From Phaeotremella fagi (lineage: Eukaryota; Basidiomycota; Tremellomycetes; Tremellales; Phaeotremellaceae), in contig BCHU01000011.1 of NCBI GenBank assembly GCA_001599715.1, forward strand, positions 682,001 through 746,000: a stretch of 64,000 nucleotides of DNA, in the 5' to 3' direction. Positions within the stretch are counted from its first letter, which is position 1. Each line of letters starts with the position of its first letter. Of the stretch, positions 35,207 through 45,390 are shown in pieces. The position numbers and the translations under genes were made by a program. A model generated the notes under the pieces. It did no database searches and was not told where the DNA came from. It saw nothing but the letters and a program-made list of their open reading frames with translations.

Positions 35207-35506
35207 CTAACGAGTCGGATAATATCCCGCAACATGAGCACTAGCAGCATGAACACCACCTTCCTCACAAGCCTTCAAACAAGTGTCAATCCAAGTACCC
35301 CCACAGTTCTCAGACTCGACAGCAGTCTCAGCAGATTGAAGACTGGCGGTATCGATGTCGCTCATTCTAGGTTGTCTTTGAGGTTGTTGGACCACAACCG
35401 ACGAGGTTGACATAGAAGTAGATGGGGCGGGGATTGTAGGTGGGGTTAAAGTTTTTGATGAACTGTTTCTGCTTAGGAGGGGTTGGGTTTCTGCATTTTC
35501 TGTCAT
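35207..35506 (-). CDS. short hypothetical protein with Cys-rich C-terminus (99 aa)
   Basis: Single exon starting MTENAETQPLLSRNSSSK. The first two thirds are Ser/Thr/Pro/Gln-rich and likely disordered; the end reads CGGTWIDTCLKACEEGG and HVAGYYPTR, with cysteines in a C-x8-C-x3-C pattern. QPLL near the start could be a dileucine sorting signal. Function unknown. The last codons lie close to where the plus-strand neighbour ends. Confidence 0.5.
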   Translation of the reverse strand: MTENAETQPLLSRNSSSKTLTPPTIPAPSTSMSTSSVVVQQPQRQPRMSDIDTASLQSAETAVESENCGGTWIDTCLKACEEGGVHAASAHVAGYYPTR

Positions 35507-35637
35507 ATTGTTTGTGTGATGTGGAGTTATGAGTTATGATTGTAAAGACTACAGGTCTACAGTATATGACATCCTGGACAAAGGACATTCGACGTCTTCT
35601 ACATGGTCATTACAAAATCGTATATACCGATAACCCT

Positions 35638-38383
35638 CTAATCCGCCTTCCCAACTCTCCCAATCTCCTTCGCCCCCTCTTCACCACCATTCCAAAATCC
35701 TCCAACCAGATTCCCGCCACTCATCCCCTTCTCATCCAAATCCCGTAATTGATCCTTGATATCGTCACCAGTCCTAGCTCTCAATTTATCAAGTTGAACT
35801 TCTTCTTTACTACCTCTCCAAAGTATCCTTTCAGCCACTCCATCAACTAACCAATTCAACACGATTATGCCATGTGAGGCCGCCAGGGCTACTGCCACCA
35901 ATGGGATGAGGATCGGTAAAATCGTTGAAAGGATCGATGTATCTTTTAGGTGTGAGGATATCAATTTTTCCAAGTTGGGTAGAGTTCCTAGATCTGGGTT
36001 ACTTTGGTTTGGTCGGAATAGGTATATCAATGTTGCGTTGGTGATAGCAGCTAGCCATGTGATGATTTGCTGAATGGACGATTTAGTTATTGTCGGACGA
36101 AATGTTAACCTAACCTACCATAGCTTCCAACCACGACCCAATAGTTTCAACACGATCACCGATAGGTCTTCTAACATGTTGACAAATCTTCAAAGCGTCA
36201 CTTCGAATCTCAACGTAGTTATTGATCAATGCAAAAACAGGGGCCAATGGCCAGACGATTGACCAGATAGTAACATATCCAAATTGAGTTACCATTTCTG
36301 CGTAATCGGCTAATACACGTAGTCAGTTTGTTGAACATATCAAATTAAGTAAGAGGTAGACATACTGAAAACGTTGTACTCAGGTAAACATAGTTCATGC
36401 TCAACCTTATCAAGGAACCTTTTTTCCACCTCTTCATCGTTCTTGGGTGGTGTTCGACTTTCGTTATAGTGACCTCTGGTCTTGACAGCATTTTTAACAG
36501 TTGTTTTACCTGATCTCCAATCGTTGATGAATCTCATGACGTAAGGTAAACCAACTTCCAGTCCAGAATTGATAACCTGATTGGTGACGGTATCTAAGTT
36601 TATAAGTTAGTTGTATCCATATCCTTAGTCTTCATTGAACGTACAAGCAAAGAGTTGACCTCTTAATCGACCTGCTTTGATTTGTTTCTGTTTCTGAACG
36701 TTGGTTCTTGGACCCAACCCAGCTGTTTCGGCACTGGACGCAATCTTGATATTTCCACTATCATATTTTGATAATCTTTGTTGGAAATGTGACATGATGT
36801 AAGGTCCAAAGGGTACGTAGACGTAGCTAAACCCGAGTTCATCAGCTACATGTCTCAACTCGAGATTCGAAACTTACGCTGAAAGGAAAAGTCCTAGATA
36901 AGCTACTATAGCGTTCATAGCACTGAGTGATCAGTCGATGATCAACGTTCTGACTTACAAAGTCTTTGCAGTCAAACTCTTCTCCGCTCCTATAGGTGTA
37001 GGATGATTTTCCCATTTCACTAACAGCTTTGCGAGTTTCCCATAAAGTCCAACGAGTTGTGGTACGATCAAAGAAAAGAGAACGGTGGGTAGAAGAGGCT
37101 AAGCAGACGAGATGAAATGTCAGCAAAGCAAAGCTGACTGTTACAACACTTACCACAACCTCTTGACCGAAACCTTCCCAAACCTGACCAACAAAAGCTT
37201 CAAGGACGAAAATACCACTTAAAACCAAACCTAACCCCACTCCACAAGCCAAGATCACAGGAGCCGACAAAGCAATCTTAAAATCTCTAGTGGTATCATC
37301 ACCAGCTTTAATAGCATCAACGGCGTTTTCAGGTTTATCAGCCCCAGCCCCATTATCAGAGCCAGAGAGGATTCCTAAACTGGTAACATATTCCGTTCGA
37401 AGTCGACTGACAGCGACTGATTCACACCCCGTATGACACCATCTAACTGATAATTTCTTTTCACGGATTCTCCAGATGGAAACTAGGATGGTTGAATATA
37501 GGCATAAGATTAGGGCGTAGGTTGGTGGATAGGATTCTGGTTTGGTTGTGAAATAGTAGATTAAGGAGATTAGGGATAATGGGACGAGGGAGAGGGTGTA
37601 GGTTGATAGGAAAGCGAAATAAAGTTGAACGTGGGGTGGTTGCTTGAAGAGAGTCATCAGTGTCAAACCTTAACAACTCCATCCACCCACATGTTGTCCC
37701 AAATGTTCCCCCTCTTCATCATCGATATCACGTAAAATCCCAACAGACCAATCACCCCCGATACTCCAACGTTTAATCCAAGCCTTATCACTCGATTCAT
37801 CATGCAAAGCAACAATACCTTTAACTCTTGACCATTTTCCTTCGTTAGGTGTAATTCCCAATCCATGTTGAATAGTAGGAGCGGTTAAGAGAGCATAAAT
37901 CAATCGAAGTCTCGTAGCCGGTGATGGAGGGATAGAATTTGGGTGAGGTGGTAGGAAATGAGCTTGATCGAGAAGTCTGGGTAGTCGATTAGTCCAGATT
38001 AAAGGAGCTAGAACCTACCGTTCCCTCTCGACCAACAATTCAATCTTCTCATCAGAAGCATTAACGAAAATCCAAACTTCTTCCTTCCCCTTCCCCCCTC
38101 TCCCAACTTTAGTCCCAACCCTCAAACCCCCAACTTCTAAAAGTTTCAAAAAAGATTCATAGTTATCTTTCAATTTCGCTATCTCCAGTTTACGATCTTT
38201 GTTCTTGGTTGACGGTAAAGAGATATCGAAGGGGATGACGAAATCTACGTTGTAAGGGTTGGTCTTTTGTAGAGAGGTTTGACGGTTTGGGACGGGTGGA
38301 CCTGGGGCTGTTTGGGATGAGGGTGGTTGGGAAGACATTGAACGTGTTACTCTTTGGGTTGTTGGTGTGTCTGGTGTTGACAT
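35638..38383 (-). CDS. IST2: anoctamin/TMEM16 family membrane protein (Ist2-like)
   Basis: Nine exons: 38019-38383, 37691-37976, 37154-37642, 36959-37098, 36878-36922, 36645-36826, 36366-36593, 36119-36309 and 35638-36069, about 785 residues. The cytosolic N-terminus (about 220 residues) is followed by paired hydrophobic helices: VQLYFAFLSTYTLSLVPLSL, YALILCLYSTILVSIWRI, APVILACGVGLGLVLSGIF, FAMNAIVAYLGLFLSAYVYV, FGYVTIWSIVWPLAPVFALI and ILPILIPLVAVALAASHGI. The loop text VRWCHTG and the WENHPT-type segment after the fourth helix pair are family-like. Fungal members act as lipid scramblases/channels or, in Ist2, as ER-plasma membrane tethers; which role applies is unknown. The lengthened C-terminal cortical-sorting tail of yeast Ist2 is absent. 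The 48-bp intron 37643-37690 was preferred to a 22-bp one. Confidence 0.88.
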
Positions 38384-38797
38384 TGGTTAGAACGAGTATG
38401 TATAGGTTATTGTCGTTTATGGTCATTGTGGTGTGGGTGTGGGTATGGTGGTGACAACCGTGTAATGACGTCAAGCTGAGCAGATGGTTGTGGCATGGTG
38501 GCATTGAGTGCTCGTATTGTTGATGAAAAGATAAACAAACACTGAGCAACTCCCCTAACCCTCCTATCATCGTTAACCCCAACAGCTCCCACCTCCAAGA
38601 CCCCTTTACCATCTATTCATTAATCAACCATCCATTATCCTTCACAGTTTCATCTCAATAAAGGACCAACCCCCTAAAAGGATGACCAAATGTATCAAGG
38701 TCGAGAGAGGTATAAGTAATTCCACAATTCATCTCCATCTCTTTAAACTAAATCATCATCAATTGCCTAAACTGGATCAGATACAAGAGAATATAAA
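38384..38797. promoter_or_regulatory. divergent promoter between anoctamin and proline-rich protein genes
   Basis: 414 bp with pyrimidine-rich tracts and alternating GTGTGG/CACAC sequence near 38420-38460. No coding sequence seen. Confidence 0.45.
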
Positions 38798-39606
38798 ATG
38801 ACAGAAATAATTCAAACGTAAGTCCAAATCCCAAACCCCCAAAATAAAAAGTTAAACACTAAAAAAAAAATGTTATCCTAATCTTATTCCACAGCCCACC
38901 AATCCCAAGATTATCGATCTACACCCGAAAACAACTCATAAGCCTCTCCCAAACCAACCCAAAAACTCAACCACTCAACACCAAAAACCGCTTAGAATCC
39001 CTCTCCCTCTATTTCGAATTCGACGAAGAAAACAATCTCCTCGATCAAGAACCCATCTCGAAACTTTTGCCTGTTCCCAGTGTACCCCTTGGGTCTGGTT
39101 CAGAATCAGAAACAGATTTGATCTTTCAATTTAATTCTTTACGAACCCAACCGGTTCATATTGAATTCACTGATCCCTTCCCGATCCCCCATCCCCACCA
39201 AGTGTCTCGGAAATCATCAATAACCTCCCTATCAACCCAATCAACCAATTCCCTTAATCTCAACCCGTTCGCTGCTCCCTTCCCCCTCCCCCTCCCAGAC
39301 CAACAACCCCAACCCCAACCACTCCCAACTCCACCCCCGTCCCTCCCCAAAAGACCTCAAGGCCCTCTACCCCCCGTCTTCATTCGTAAAGAATCAGCTA
39401 CTCTTCCTCAATCAATGTCTCTCCCTTCTATCCCGCCTTTGGGACTCGCTTGGGAAGGTGAAATTGGAGTTTCTAATAATGAACGAAGAAGATTGAGTCG
39501 GGCCGGTTCTGGATCTTTGTCTGGGTCTACTGATGAAAACAGACCAGAGAGGTTGGTTAAACTTGGTCAATCTTTACGCTCGAGTTTTAGTCGGATCTCC
39601 AACTAA
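38798..39606 (+). CDS. proline/serine-rich protein of unknown function (243 aa)
   Basis: Two exons, 38798-38817 and 38895-39606; the first codes only seven residues. The early part PRLSIYTRKQLISLSQTQPK and ESLSLYFEFDEENNLLDQ could fold. The rest is low-complexity, with LPLPDQQPQPQPLPTPPPSLP-type proline runs and serine-rich basic sites (RKSSIT, RRLSRAGS) that look like phosphorylation sites. No domain recognised. The mini first exon is common in this genome, and the phase fits. Confidence 0.6.
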
Positions 39607-39783
39607 ACTTCGTTTTGCTATATTAATTGAAATTCGATGCTATGTTTTATCCACATGCATGTTACTATAACTCATACTAATACTTTTTACGACTCAACGC
39701 ACTGTAAAGCATGATCATGACGCCACTAATCTGAAAAATCCAACCATGGCCAACGAATCCTCAATTAAATATGTTCCTACCAC

Positions 39784-41559
39784 TCATTTCCCAGTATAAA
39801 ATCTAATAACCATGACGCTCAAATTATCAGTCGAATAATTACCCATCGCATGGTCTAACAATCTTTTCGAAGCTTCTTGGGGATCTTCGGTTGATCTGAT
39901 TAAATCGACAGCGTCTTGATCTTCAGTTACGTCCCATAGCTATAGAATTTAATACACATCTGTCAATACTGATTCATGTTCAAGTGAGATAAAAATGACT
40001 AACCCCATCACAGGCAACGATCAAAAATTCGTCTGAATCGTCTAAAGCCGTTTCGGTAGTGTATGGTGATCCAACGACGAATTCTTTCATTGACGCATCA
40101 CCTAATGATCTGGTAACAGCCAGAACACCTAAAAGATTAGCATTGAAATTACATTCTATAACCCACCATTAACACGATTGTTCATGACGAATCCACCAGC
40201 ATCGGTAATACGTTTAGCTTCTTGACTGTCACTACCTTTATGATCATACGTAAGACGAACTGCTTTTCCTCCACGACTGCAATCCATCAGTCAAATCCAC
40301 AAAACCATAAAAAGTCCAATCACTCACCAAAGTACAGCTCTAGCATCACCAACGTTTGCGGTATATAAAACTCTTCTCAAATTTTGTCCAGAAGGTTCAA
40401 TAGCTTCTATCCTACTTCCATCAGCCGCCGTGACAGTGTTATCATCTTCAATAGCCTCTTCACTATTACTGTTACTCGAAGTTAAACCTTTAACGAAATC
40501 TCTTATCCTCTTTCCAGACATTTTTCTAGCTAAACCACCACTGGATCCGTTGTTCGTCGCAGAGACTCCACCTATACCACCACCAGTTCCTGCACCAGAC
40601 GATGATCGACGTAAAGAGCCACTTAGAGAAGTTTGAGCCTCCAGCTCGTCTTCACCTTTACCTTCCATCAAACCTCTTGGTGATAGACCGGGATTGAAAA
40701 ATCCGATTTGTGATGAAGAAGGTGTTGGTTCCTGTTCGATTCGAAGGAACGCTGTGACTGCCGTACAACCTGATTGGGTTTTACCAGTTGACGCCAAATG
40801 AGATAAACGAGAATCGACAACGTGAAAAGTTTTGTTTAATAGATCGGGAATCGGCCTTTCGGTTTGAGAAAGAAGTGCGTCCAGTAGATACTGAATACTG
40901 TCAGCGATACCATCGATAACGATGAACCTAACGACTCACCTCATGAAAGTTTTGTCCACACCATTCCGCAGCATGTTTCCCTGCGTGTCCACTGAATTAA
41001 ATTAGCATTTTCAATATTCCTTCTTTCCCAACTGAGAACGCGACTCACTCGAACACAGCAAAATAACCTTGACCCTTGATACCGGCATAATCATAAACGA
41101 AACTATGTGAATCTTCCATAGTTCTTCTACATCTTTTATTCCTATCTTCACTAACTCCAACTCTAAAGTAATGAGAGAGTGAAGTTGATTTAGAATCCGG
41201 TGATGGTGTACGTTTAGTTGGTAGATGAGCTGGATGACAATTAAGTGCCTATGGTTTGATTGGTCATTAAAAGGGGAACATCAATTACTACCACTTGGGA
41301 AACTTACACCGAAAGTATCTTGACCTGGGGCTATGGTAACACTTTTACTTCTTGCATTTGGACCTTCGGAGAAACCACCTGGACGTGACATCAAAGAAGT
41401 TATCGGTGTATCGTTACTTGTTGATGCGGTTGATTCTGTATCAGATAAAGAAGTAGGGGTAGAAGTTTGAACGGGAGATTGAGAAGATCTACGATGTTTG
41501 TTAGTTGGTGTTGAGGATAGAGGTGTTGGTATTGATTGATAGAGAGGTGCGAAATGCAT
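39784..41559 (-). CDS. PTC1: PP2C-type protein phosphatase, Ptc1-like
   Basis: Seven exons from ATG 41559: 41308-41559, 41049-41248, 40940-40991, 40328-40890, 40167-40276, 40004-40128 and 39784-39939, about 485 residues. Motifs are in order: [106 protein letters not shown] and [10 protein letters not shown]. Metal-binding acidic residues (ED, DGH, DG, DN) are all present. An insert of about 115 residues, Gly/Ser-rich and acidic, lies between the TAFLRIEQ and TANVGDAR strands. Ptc1 enzymes dephosphorylate MAP kinases of stress pathways. The N-terminal 84 residues are Ser/Thr-rich. An alternative 5' end is possible, with exons at 42023-42137, 41779-41809 and then 41308-41488. Confidence 0.9.
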
Positions 41560-42586
41560 GGTGGGTGGGGGGTGTGGAGTGAGGTGAAAGATGAAGATAA
41601 ATATGTGATCGTTGAGGTAAAACGTAGTAACAACGGCAACAACAATGACCGTGCGTGATGTGAAGGGGGTGATGATGAAGCAGTGATGTGTCAGCTACTC
41701 CTTGCCCTTGCCCTTCTGATCGTTCCTTATCCATTCCTATGTGGCCCCACAGTACAACTAAAAGTAATATACACTCACCCAGTGGTCGAAGTAGTAACAG
41801 ATCCATTAGCTAAAGAGCGTATAAGTATACTGCCAAATCCAGTTTTATTAGGCATAGACATAGACAAAGTAGAAAGTAGAAGTGGGAGTTAAACTCGAAG
41901 AGTTAAAGTAAGACCGAGAAAACCAGTCATGCCCGATAAAAAGTCCAATCAACTTTAAAATTGACTCTTATCATTGCGCGATTTGGATTATAAAGCAAAG
42001 CTGTAAAAAATAAAAGACGTACTGTGGTCCAAATCTTCTTGATCACCTGCACTTGCTTCTGGTGCAGATGACATGTTTAAATCTGATAATGTAGGATGAT
42101 CTGGATGATTTTTAGCTAAGGTTGATATGGATGTCATTGGGGGTTGGAGTGACGCGTGGTTTAGTCGGTCAGTCGGTGATCAGTGTTGGGTGGGTGTTGA
42201 GTTGTTGAGATATAAGTGAGATAGATAGATGTAAGATGTAAAGTAATTGGATGCTATGTGTTATGCTATAAACCTTTTATTTACTTTTGCGTTTACTCTA
42301 CTCGTCAGAGTATAATGAATGCTGTGGTGTGGTTTAACCTGTTCCAGCGTAGCGGCTAGCAACACCTTAGGTTTGGTCGATGACGCAGTGGGGGGAGAAG
42401 CTGCGATCGTGAGATGGACAATAGCTGGAACTCCATAATAGCCACTGAACCGAGTATCGCCGAAGACTCCAAAACGCCGTTCTACCGGTTAAAGCTGTCT
42501 ACCGGATTGTTGATTTTTCAGATATAAGTATAAGAGTAAAGAATTAATTCAATCTCATCTCATTCACCACCACCACCACCACCACA
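41560..42586. other. 1.0-kb interval: possible upstream exons of PP2C, promoter of the carnitine carrier
   Basis: On the minus strand 42023-42137 encodes MTSISTLAKNHPDHPTLSDL and onwards to DLDH and ends in a GTACGT donor. 41779-41809 is a second small exon candidate. Both continue in frame into the PP2C gene at 41488. On the plus side a CAC repeat sits just before the carnitine-carrier ATG. The rest is non-coding. Confidence 0.4.
42565..42585 (+). repeat. CAC trinucleotide repeat in the 5' UTR
   Basis: Seven CAC units end one or two bases before the ATG at 42587 of the carnitine/acylcarnitine carrier gene. Confidence 0.75.
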
Positions 42587-43860
42587 ATGTCAGACGAAGC
42601 CCTAGATCTAGAAGCCACCTCAAAGTCCAATAACGATGCCAAACAAACTGTTGATCCAATCAAATCATTCTTATCAGGTGGTTTCGGTGGGATGAGCGCC
42701 GTTCTCGTTGGTCATCCTTTTGATTTAACAAAGACTAGATTACAAACCGCTCCTCCTGGTAGGTTGGGTCGTGGTACTCTCATTTATCTTATACTGACGG
42801 CTTGCCCTAATAGGAACCTACACCGGAGCTGTTGACGTTGTGAAGAAAACTCTTGCTAGGGATGGTGTGAGAGGGTACGTCTTTTCCAATTCACCCAGTT
42901 CTCTACTTAACAATCTCTCTACAGAATGTATCGTGGGATGTTACCACCCTTAATAGGAGTCACCCCAATATTCGCCATCTCATTCTGGGTAAGTCAATCT
43001 CCAAACTCTCACTCCAAAGCTCCAACCCTAACCCACCAAAAATAGGGATACGACGTCGGAAAAAGAATAGTGTACAACCTAACACCCAACCGAACCACTC
43101 AAACCCTTTCCCTAACAGAACTAGCGTTTGCAGGTTTCGTCTCAGCTATCCCAGCAACTTTATTCGCCGGTCCTGCAGAAAGAGTGAAAGTTTTGTTACA
43201 AGTTCAAGGTCAATCTGGTAAACCTGCTTACACTGGTCCTATCGATGTTATATCAAAGTTATACAAGGAAGGTGGTTTACGATCCATTTTCAGAGGGACT
43301 GGTGCTACTCTAGCTAGAGATGGTCCTGGTAGTGCTGTGTAGGTTATTACCTGTCTTTTTCATCGGTTGACTGTCCTAATCAATCTTAGTTACTTCGCTA
43401 CGTACGAATATGTGAAACGTAGATTATCATCTCCACCAACGATCCTACCGAACGGCGAAAAATCACCAGCCCCTCCATTATCTTTACCAGCGGTAATGTT
43501 AGCAGGTGGTAGTGCAGGAATCGCCATGTGGAGTTTAGCCATCCCACCTGATGTAAGTCGATATCCCTCTTATCACCATGAACGCATTTCTGACCAAACC
43601 AAAAAATAGACAATCAAATCACGTCTCCAATCAGCCCCTCATGGAACTTATACCGGTTTCTTGGATTGTGCCAGGAAATTGATCGCGGCAGACGGTGTAA
43701 CGGCTTTATGGAAAGGATTCGGTCCTGCTATGGCAAGAGCTTTCCCTGCTAATGTGGGTAACAAGCTATATATAATGAATATCAGCTAACAAAGTGTATT
43801 TAGGCCGCAACGTTCGTAGGTGTAGAACTTAGTTTACAAGCGATGAACAAGATGTGGTAG
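42587..43860 (+). CDS. CRC1: mitochondrial carnitine/acylcarnitine carrier
   Basis: Seven exons: 42587-42758, 42814-42874, 42925-42988, 43046-43338, 43390-43552, 43610-43753 and 43804-43860, about 317 residues. Three mitochondrial-carrier repeats are visible. The signatures are HPFDLTKTRLQT with GVRGMYRG, then GPAERVKVLLQVQG with GLRSIFRGTGATLARDGPGSAVYFATYE, and IPPDTIKSRLQSAPHGTY with TALWKGFGPAMARAFPAN. The middle FAGPAERVKVLLQ and RDGPGSAVYF text is characteristic of the acylcarnitine branch. It exchanges acylcarnitines for carnitine across the inner membrane for beta-oxidation and acetyl transfer. Intact. Confidence 0.94.
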
Positions 43861-44171
43861 ATGGCAGGTTGGTATGCTTGATATACAGATACAGATACCA
43901 TGTTTCAAGGTTACAACAGGGTTCTACATTCTAGATCACTAATTCGAATTAGACAAATATATACCAAAGTAGAGAACACGTTTATGAATCATGATCATCA
44001 AAGTCTATAAACCGATTACATAGTGATCAAATCGAACTAAATATGTAATCAAAGTCGATTAAAAGCAATTTGTTAGCTCTAAATACCACATCCAAATTGA
44101 TAACAACCTTCTTCCAAACAATCGAATAAAGCCATTGGATAACCATTTGATGAACTCGACGATTTCAACTA
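43861..44171. other. 311-bp convergent intergenic interval
   Basis: 3' ends of the carnitine carrier and the disordered gene at 44172. AT-rich, nothing else seen. Confidence 0.5.
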
Positions 44172-45275
44172 TTAAGCAGGAGTCGAAGTGACCCAAGTCG
44201 GTATCCCTTTCTTCTTCCTCTTGGACGGAGTTGAATCGTCACCAATCCCACCAGAAGCAACCAAACTCAATCTCGATTTCCGTTTCTGCGTCTGTTTCTT
44301 CGGACTGGGAAGTGTTGAATCACCATGGACCATATCCGATTTCTTAGCAGCTTCAGCGTTAGATTTCATTTCCGTCGTTACCTTGATCGTTATAGCCTCA
44401 TCCACATCGTCGTTACCTGGCGACAAAGGTATAGAAGAAGAAGGGATAATATCCGAAACCGAATCAGTAGATCTCGAACCTGATCTCTGTCTCTGTCTCT
44501 GTCTATCACCCTTCTCGGGTTCATCAAGTCCCAACTGATCAGGACCTGGAGGTAGTACCGGTAAAGATAAATAAATCGGTAACGATTTTCTACTTTTCTT
44601 GATTTTTTCTTTTTGTTTGGATAGGGAGGGGGAGGGGGTCGTTGATTGGGAGAGATGGAAGAGATGGACGTCTGAATCGGTTATATTGTTTGGTAGGGAT
44701 TTACGATTTTTGGATTTTGGTGGTGGTTTTGGTGACGAGACATGATTCGTGATCGGTACGTCGAGAGGTAGTTGGATTTCAGATTGACGTTTCGTTTTCG
44801 TTTTGGGTGATGGTGTGGACGTCAACGTCGACGTCAAATCAAAACCAGAACCCCTTCTCTCAACAACCCAAATCCCACCTTCGAAATCTTTATGGGTTTT
44901 TTGTCCGAGATCTTCAAAAGGACTTATAGAGGGTATCAAACTTCTTTTCCTTTTTGATTTGCCAGCACTGGTACCAGTACCAGTGGAGATGATTGGGATA
45001 GATCCTGGATTAGATTTATTGGGTTTGATAAGGAACGAAGATGAATCTTCTACCTCTATTTCATTTTTGGATTTGGACTTGGATCTGGGTTTGGGGATTG
45101 GTGTTGACGAAATTGGAGTCGGACTCTTTGTGGATGTTGATGTTGATGCCGATGTGGATGCGGTTATCCTTGATAAATGGAATAGATGGATATCCGCTTC
45201 TGTCAATTTCATTCTTAGATTGGTTATTCCAAGATGGTCGTTGATGGTGTTGGCGTTGTTGTTGACTTTGAACAT
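44172..45275 (-). CDS. disordered Ser/Lys-rich protein with a repeated DxHLFHLS motif
   Basis: A single exon. The frame is open further upstream without an ATG; I took MFKVNNNANTIND at 45275 (367 residues), and MKLTEADIHLFHLSR at 45212 is an alternative. Two similar sites, ADIHLFHLSRITAS and SDVHLFHLSQSTTPS, sit about 190 residues apart, each followed by a Ser/Pro-rich stretch. One conserved-looking block is EGGIWVVERRGSGFDL. The C-terminus has basic patches (KKQTQKRKSRLS, PSKRKKKGIPTWV), suggestive of nuclear location. No domain recognised. Intronless, like the gene at 18011-19117. It starts about 115 bp downstream of the E2 gene stop on the same strand. Confidence 0.6.
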   Translation of the reverse strand: MFKVNNNANTINDHLGITNLRMKLTEADIHLFHLSRITASTSASTSTSTKSPTPISSTPIPKPRSKSKSKNEIEVEDSSSFLIKPNKSNPGSIPIISTGTGTSAGKSKRKRSLIPSISPFEDLGQKTHKDFEGGIWVVERRGSGFDLTSTLTSTPSPKTKTKRQSEIQLPLDVPITNHVSSPKPPPKSKNRKSLPNNITDSDVHLFHLSQSTTPSPSLSKQKEKIKKSRKSLPIYLSLPVLPPGPDQLGLDEPEKGDRQRQRQRSGSRSTDSVSDIIPSSSIPLSPGNDDVDEAITIKVTTEMKSNAEAAKKSDMVHGDSTLPSPKKQTQKRKSRLSLVASGGIGDDSTPSKRKKKGIPTWVTSTPA

Positions 45276-45390
45276 AGGGTTTGGGTGAATGAAATTGCTT
45301 CCGTCAGTCAACTTGATATCCTGTAGCTTGACAATGCTGATACCTCCATGCTACATGATTTAAATACAATACGCATCTCCCCATCCCACC

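Noticed and set aside
37669..37690. 22-bp intron in the anoctamin gene
   Set aside because: Far below the usual intron size, and it leaves a frame error. The 48-bp intron from the same donor gives a continuous protein.
41683..41892. Plus-strand ORF starting MMCQLLLALALLIVPYPF, resembling a secreted protein
   Set aside because: It lies opposite possible PP2C exons in the same bases, has no splice or promoter support, and the hydrophobic start can arise from CT-rich antisense sequence.
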